From Desulfobacteraceae bacterium (lineage in GTDB: Bacteria > Desulfobacterota > Desulfobacteria > Desulfobacterales > Desulfobacteraceae): DNA of 6,513 bases. Below the pieces are notes generated by a model that saw nothing but the letters and a program-made list of their open reading frames with translations, did no database searches and was not told where the DNA came from. The DNA is taken from the NCBI GenBank assembly GCA_003354055.1, contig PIVQ01000421.1:1-6513 (forward strand), given 5' to 3'. Below are positions 4,915-6,513 of this stretch, piece after piece. The translations under genes and the position numbers were made by a program. Numbering within the stretch: the first letter of the stretch is position 1; each line of letters begins with the position of its first letter.

Positions 4915-6513
4915 CTATTTTAATTTATACGAAATAATATTGGAGGACTTGTCCTTGGATAATATCGCAAGTTTGGTCCGGCTCACCACTGAGATAACCA
5001 GCTCTTCCTCTCCGTCTCCGTCAAGATCCACAATAGAAAAATCGGAAATCCATCCCTGTACCGGCATGGTCTGAAATACGGGCGCCATGGAGATGCCGTT
5101 CCACTCCATCACTTCAACATGCCCCTCTTTAAACTTTTTATACCGGCCAAAAGACCCGCCTCCGATTTCGGAATTTTTTATTACAAAGGCATTCTTCTTT
5201 TCACCCTCTCCGATATTGAAAAATTCAACTCTTGGATTAAAATAGATGCGCTCCCTGTACGAGGCATCGCTATCAACTTTAGGCATGAGCCAGACATTAT
5301 TGGTCCCCCCGTATTTGCCCGTGCTTTCCCATACCATGCTACCGCTGTCACTGACTGCAACAAGACGCTGGTGCCTGTTGATCGTCAGATATTCGTCGGC
5401 ATCTTCAGCCGTCACAGAGCCTTTTGCCAGGGACAACACAGACGTCCCTCTGGGCATGCGTATCCGCTTAACCTCGTCATATTCTTTTCCATTGGCGGTC
5501 ATTATATGAATCCGGCCTACAAATGGATCCGCGCCTTTATCCTGGGCCAGCAGCACCTGGGTATCATCCTTGGTATTGACAACCTTGTAGTAGGCAGCCT
5601 CATCATCCAGCAGAGTCACATAGTTGGTTCCGTCAAACTCCACAATAAAGGAGGCCAGGCTGTCTTTATGAATGGTCATGGCGGATACAAAAATCTCGGG
5701 ATACCCGTTCCCGTTGATATCTGCCACATCCAGCCCTATAATCCTGAGGTAGGATTTGTACTCCAGGGTCTTTTCCAGGGTCAGGATAGTGCCGTTAAGA
5801 TGATAGATCATCAGGGTGGAATCGGTTGCTGCGATCACCTGGACAACGCCGTCGTTGTTCAAATCACCGGTGGTCATAGCCGTGATGATGTCATCAACTT
5901 TCAGATGGGTGGTAAATCCCTGACTGCTCTGCATGGCCATCATACCACCGCCGTACATGGCCGGGCCGCCGGCATACTGAAGCCCCCCGGGTGCAGGTGC
6001 CTCCTGGGGAACTGGCTGGGCGTAGAGTTCGTTGTTGATCCTTCGGTTGAACATCTTCTGGTTGACATCACCTGCAAAATCATTCACCAGGGGAATCACG
6101 TCTCCCATGCTGTTGCTCTGTTCAAAAAATGAGATAGACTCTTTTTTCCCGGTCACATCCACCATGCTGCCGTCCAGGCTGACGCTCTCACCAAAATGAG
6201 TCAGGCTGCCGAACAGCACATAATCCACGCCGAGATTGGCACCGATCATTCTGGCCTTGCCTTCATTAAGGTCTCCCTTAGTCAAGTCGGATGCCTGTGC
6301 ATCGGTCAGGGCCTGATCAACGGCCTGACGGTCCAGAACATCCACTTTCCCGGGATCAGACAGCCGGGAAGAGAGCATGGAGAACAATCCGTTCTGAAGA
6401 AATCCAAGGTCCTGGGGGGAATTCATCTTAAAGGGGAAAATCGCGACTTTTTTGGCTTCCTTGCAGAACCCGGGTGCTGCGGTCAGTAAAACTAAAGCTG
6501 TCAGGGCTGCAAC
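4915..6513 (-). CDS. Exported FG-GAP/VCBS propeller protein with N-terminal FlgO/TolB-N-like domain (5' partial)
   Basis: The frame stays open to the right edge, so the ATG at 6426 is internal; 532 residues are visible and probably only the first few are missing. The visible start is a hydrophobic signal sequence (VAALTALVLLTAAPGFC). No proper lipobox is seen: the residue before Cys is Phe. Residues ~22-157 form the FlgO/TolB-N-like domain shared with the 212-residue plus-strand protein (VAIFPF, GLFSMLSSRL, YVLFGSLTHF, SFFEQS). A flexible Pro/Gly/Met-rich linker (~167-200, with MYGGGMMAMQ) leads to a beta-propeller-like region with FG-GAP/VCBS calcium motifs: DLNNDG (217-222), DINGNG (265-270) and DLDGDG (496-501); the middle blades are degenerate. 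The chain ends SYKLK. It is probably periplasmic or outer-membrane associated, with a recognition or scaffolding role (inference). No terminator separates it from porin 2, whose promoter follows immediately, so a functional or transcriptional link to the porins is possible. Confidence 0.88.
   Translation of the reverse strand, partial: VAALTALVLLTAAPGFCKEAKKVAIFPFKMNSPQDLGFLQNGLFSMLSSRLSDPGKVDVLDRQAVDQALTDAQASDLTKGDLNEGKARMIGANLGVDYVLFGSLTHFGESVSLDGSMVDVTGKKESISFFEQSNSMGDVIPLVNDFAGDVNQKMFNRRINNELYAQPVPQEAPAPGGLQYAGGPAMYGGGMMAMQSSQGFTTHLKVDDIITAMTTGDLNNDGVVQVIAATDSTLMIYHLNGTILTLEKTLEYKSYLRIIGLDVADINGNGYPEIFVSAMTIHKDSLASFIVEFDGTNYVTLLDDEAAYYKVVNTKDDTQVLLAQDKGADPFVGRIHIMTANGKEYDEVKRIRMPRGTSVLSLAKGSVTAEDADEYLTINRHQRLVAVSDSGSMVWESTGKYGGTNNVWLMPKVDSDASYRERIYFNPRVEFFNIGEGEKKNAFVIKNSEIGGGSFGRYKKFKEGHVEVMEWNGISMAPVFQTMPVQGWISDFSIVDLDGDGEEELVISVVSRTKLAILSKDKSSNIISYKLK

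Noticed and set aside
5119..6132. 337-codon plus-strand open frame antisense to the propeller gene
   Set aside because: His/Gly/Ile-rich translation without domain pattern or ribosome binding site; the minus frame has clear FG-GAP motifs.
6424..6426. ATG at 6426 as the start of the propeller protein
   Set aside because: The frame continues to the window edge and encodes the signal peptide and the first conserved strand (KKVAIFPF), which also exists in the paralogue.

Overview
The window reads like part of a Gram-negative chromosome, most likely a Desulfobacterota (Desulfobacteraceae-like) sulfate reducer. That placement is an inference: it rests on GatB, an N-terminal FlgO/TolB-N-like domain joined to an FG-GAP propeller, and porins that start 'AEWNFYGSAR' and end 'FGAKWQINF'. 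No taxonomic marker is present. There are five protein genes, two of them cut by the window edges, and no tRNA, rRNA, CRISPR array or insertion sequence was seen.

Left part, plus strand: the 3' four-fifths of gatB (1-1146) is followed after 12 nt by a GTG-started exported 212-residue protein (1159-1797), then a strong intrinsic terminator (1820-1860). Right part, minus strand, in order of transcription: a large exported FG-GAP/VCBS propeller protein entering from the right edge (6513-4915), porin 2 (4778-3720) and porin 1 (3324-2161). Each porin has its own TTGACA-type promoter, a near-identical ribosome binding site and a perfect 15-bp intrinsic terminator, so they are a tandem paralogous pair that can be controlled separately. 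The 212-residue protein and the N-terminal half of the propeller protein are clear homologues, so two members of one periplasmic family flank the porins.

The least expected signal is in the porin leaders. Both mRNAs carry a 12-13 bp hairpin with one bulged base in the 3' arm and an identical 11-nt loop (TTTAAAAGGAG) that contains a Shine-Dalgarno-like AAGGAG. The two stems differ at 8 pairs, all by compensatory change, which suggests a conserved RNA control element. In both leaders the loop AAGGAG is followed at start-codon distance by a mini-ORF. The porin 1 promoter is additionally preceded by helically phased ACATT-like repeats that porin 2 lacks.

Gaps over 300 bases: 1798-2160 holds two convergent terminators and about 220 bp with no convincing gene; 3325-3719 holds the porin 1 leader, promoter and upstream repeats plus the porin 2 terminator.
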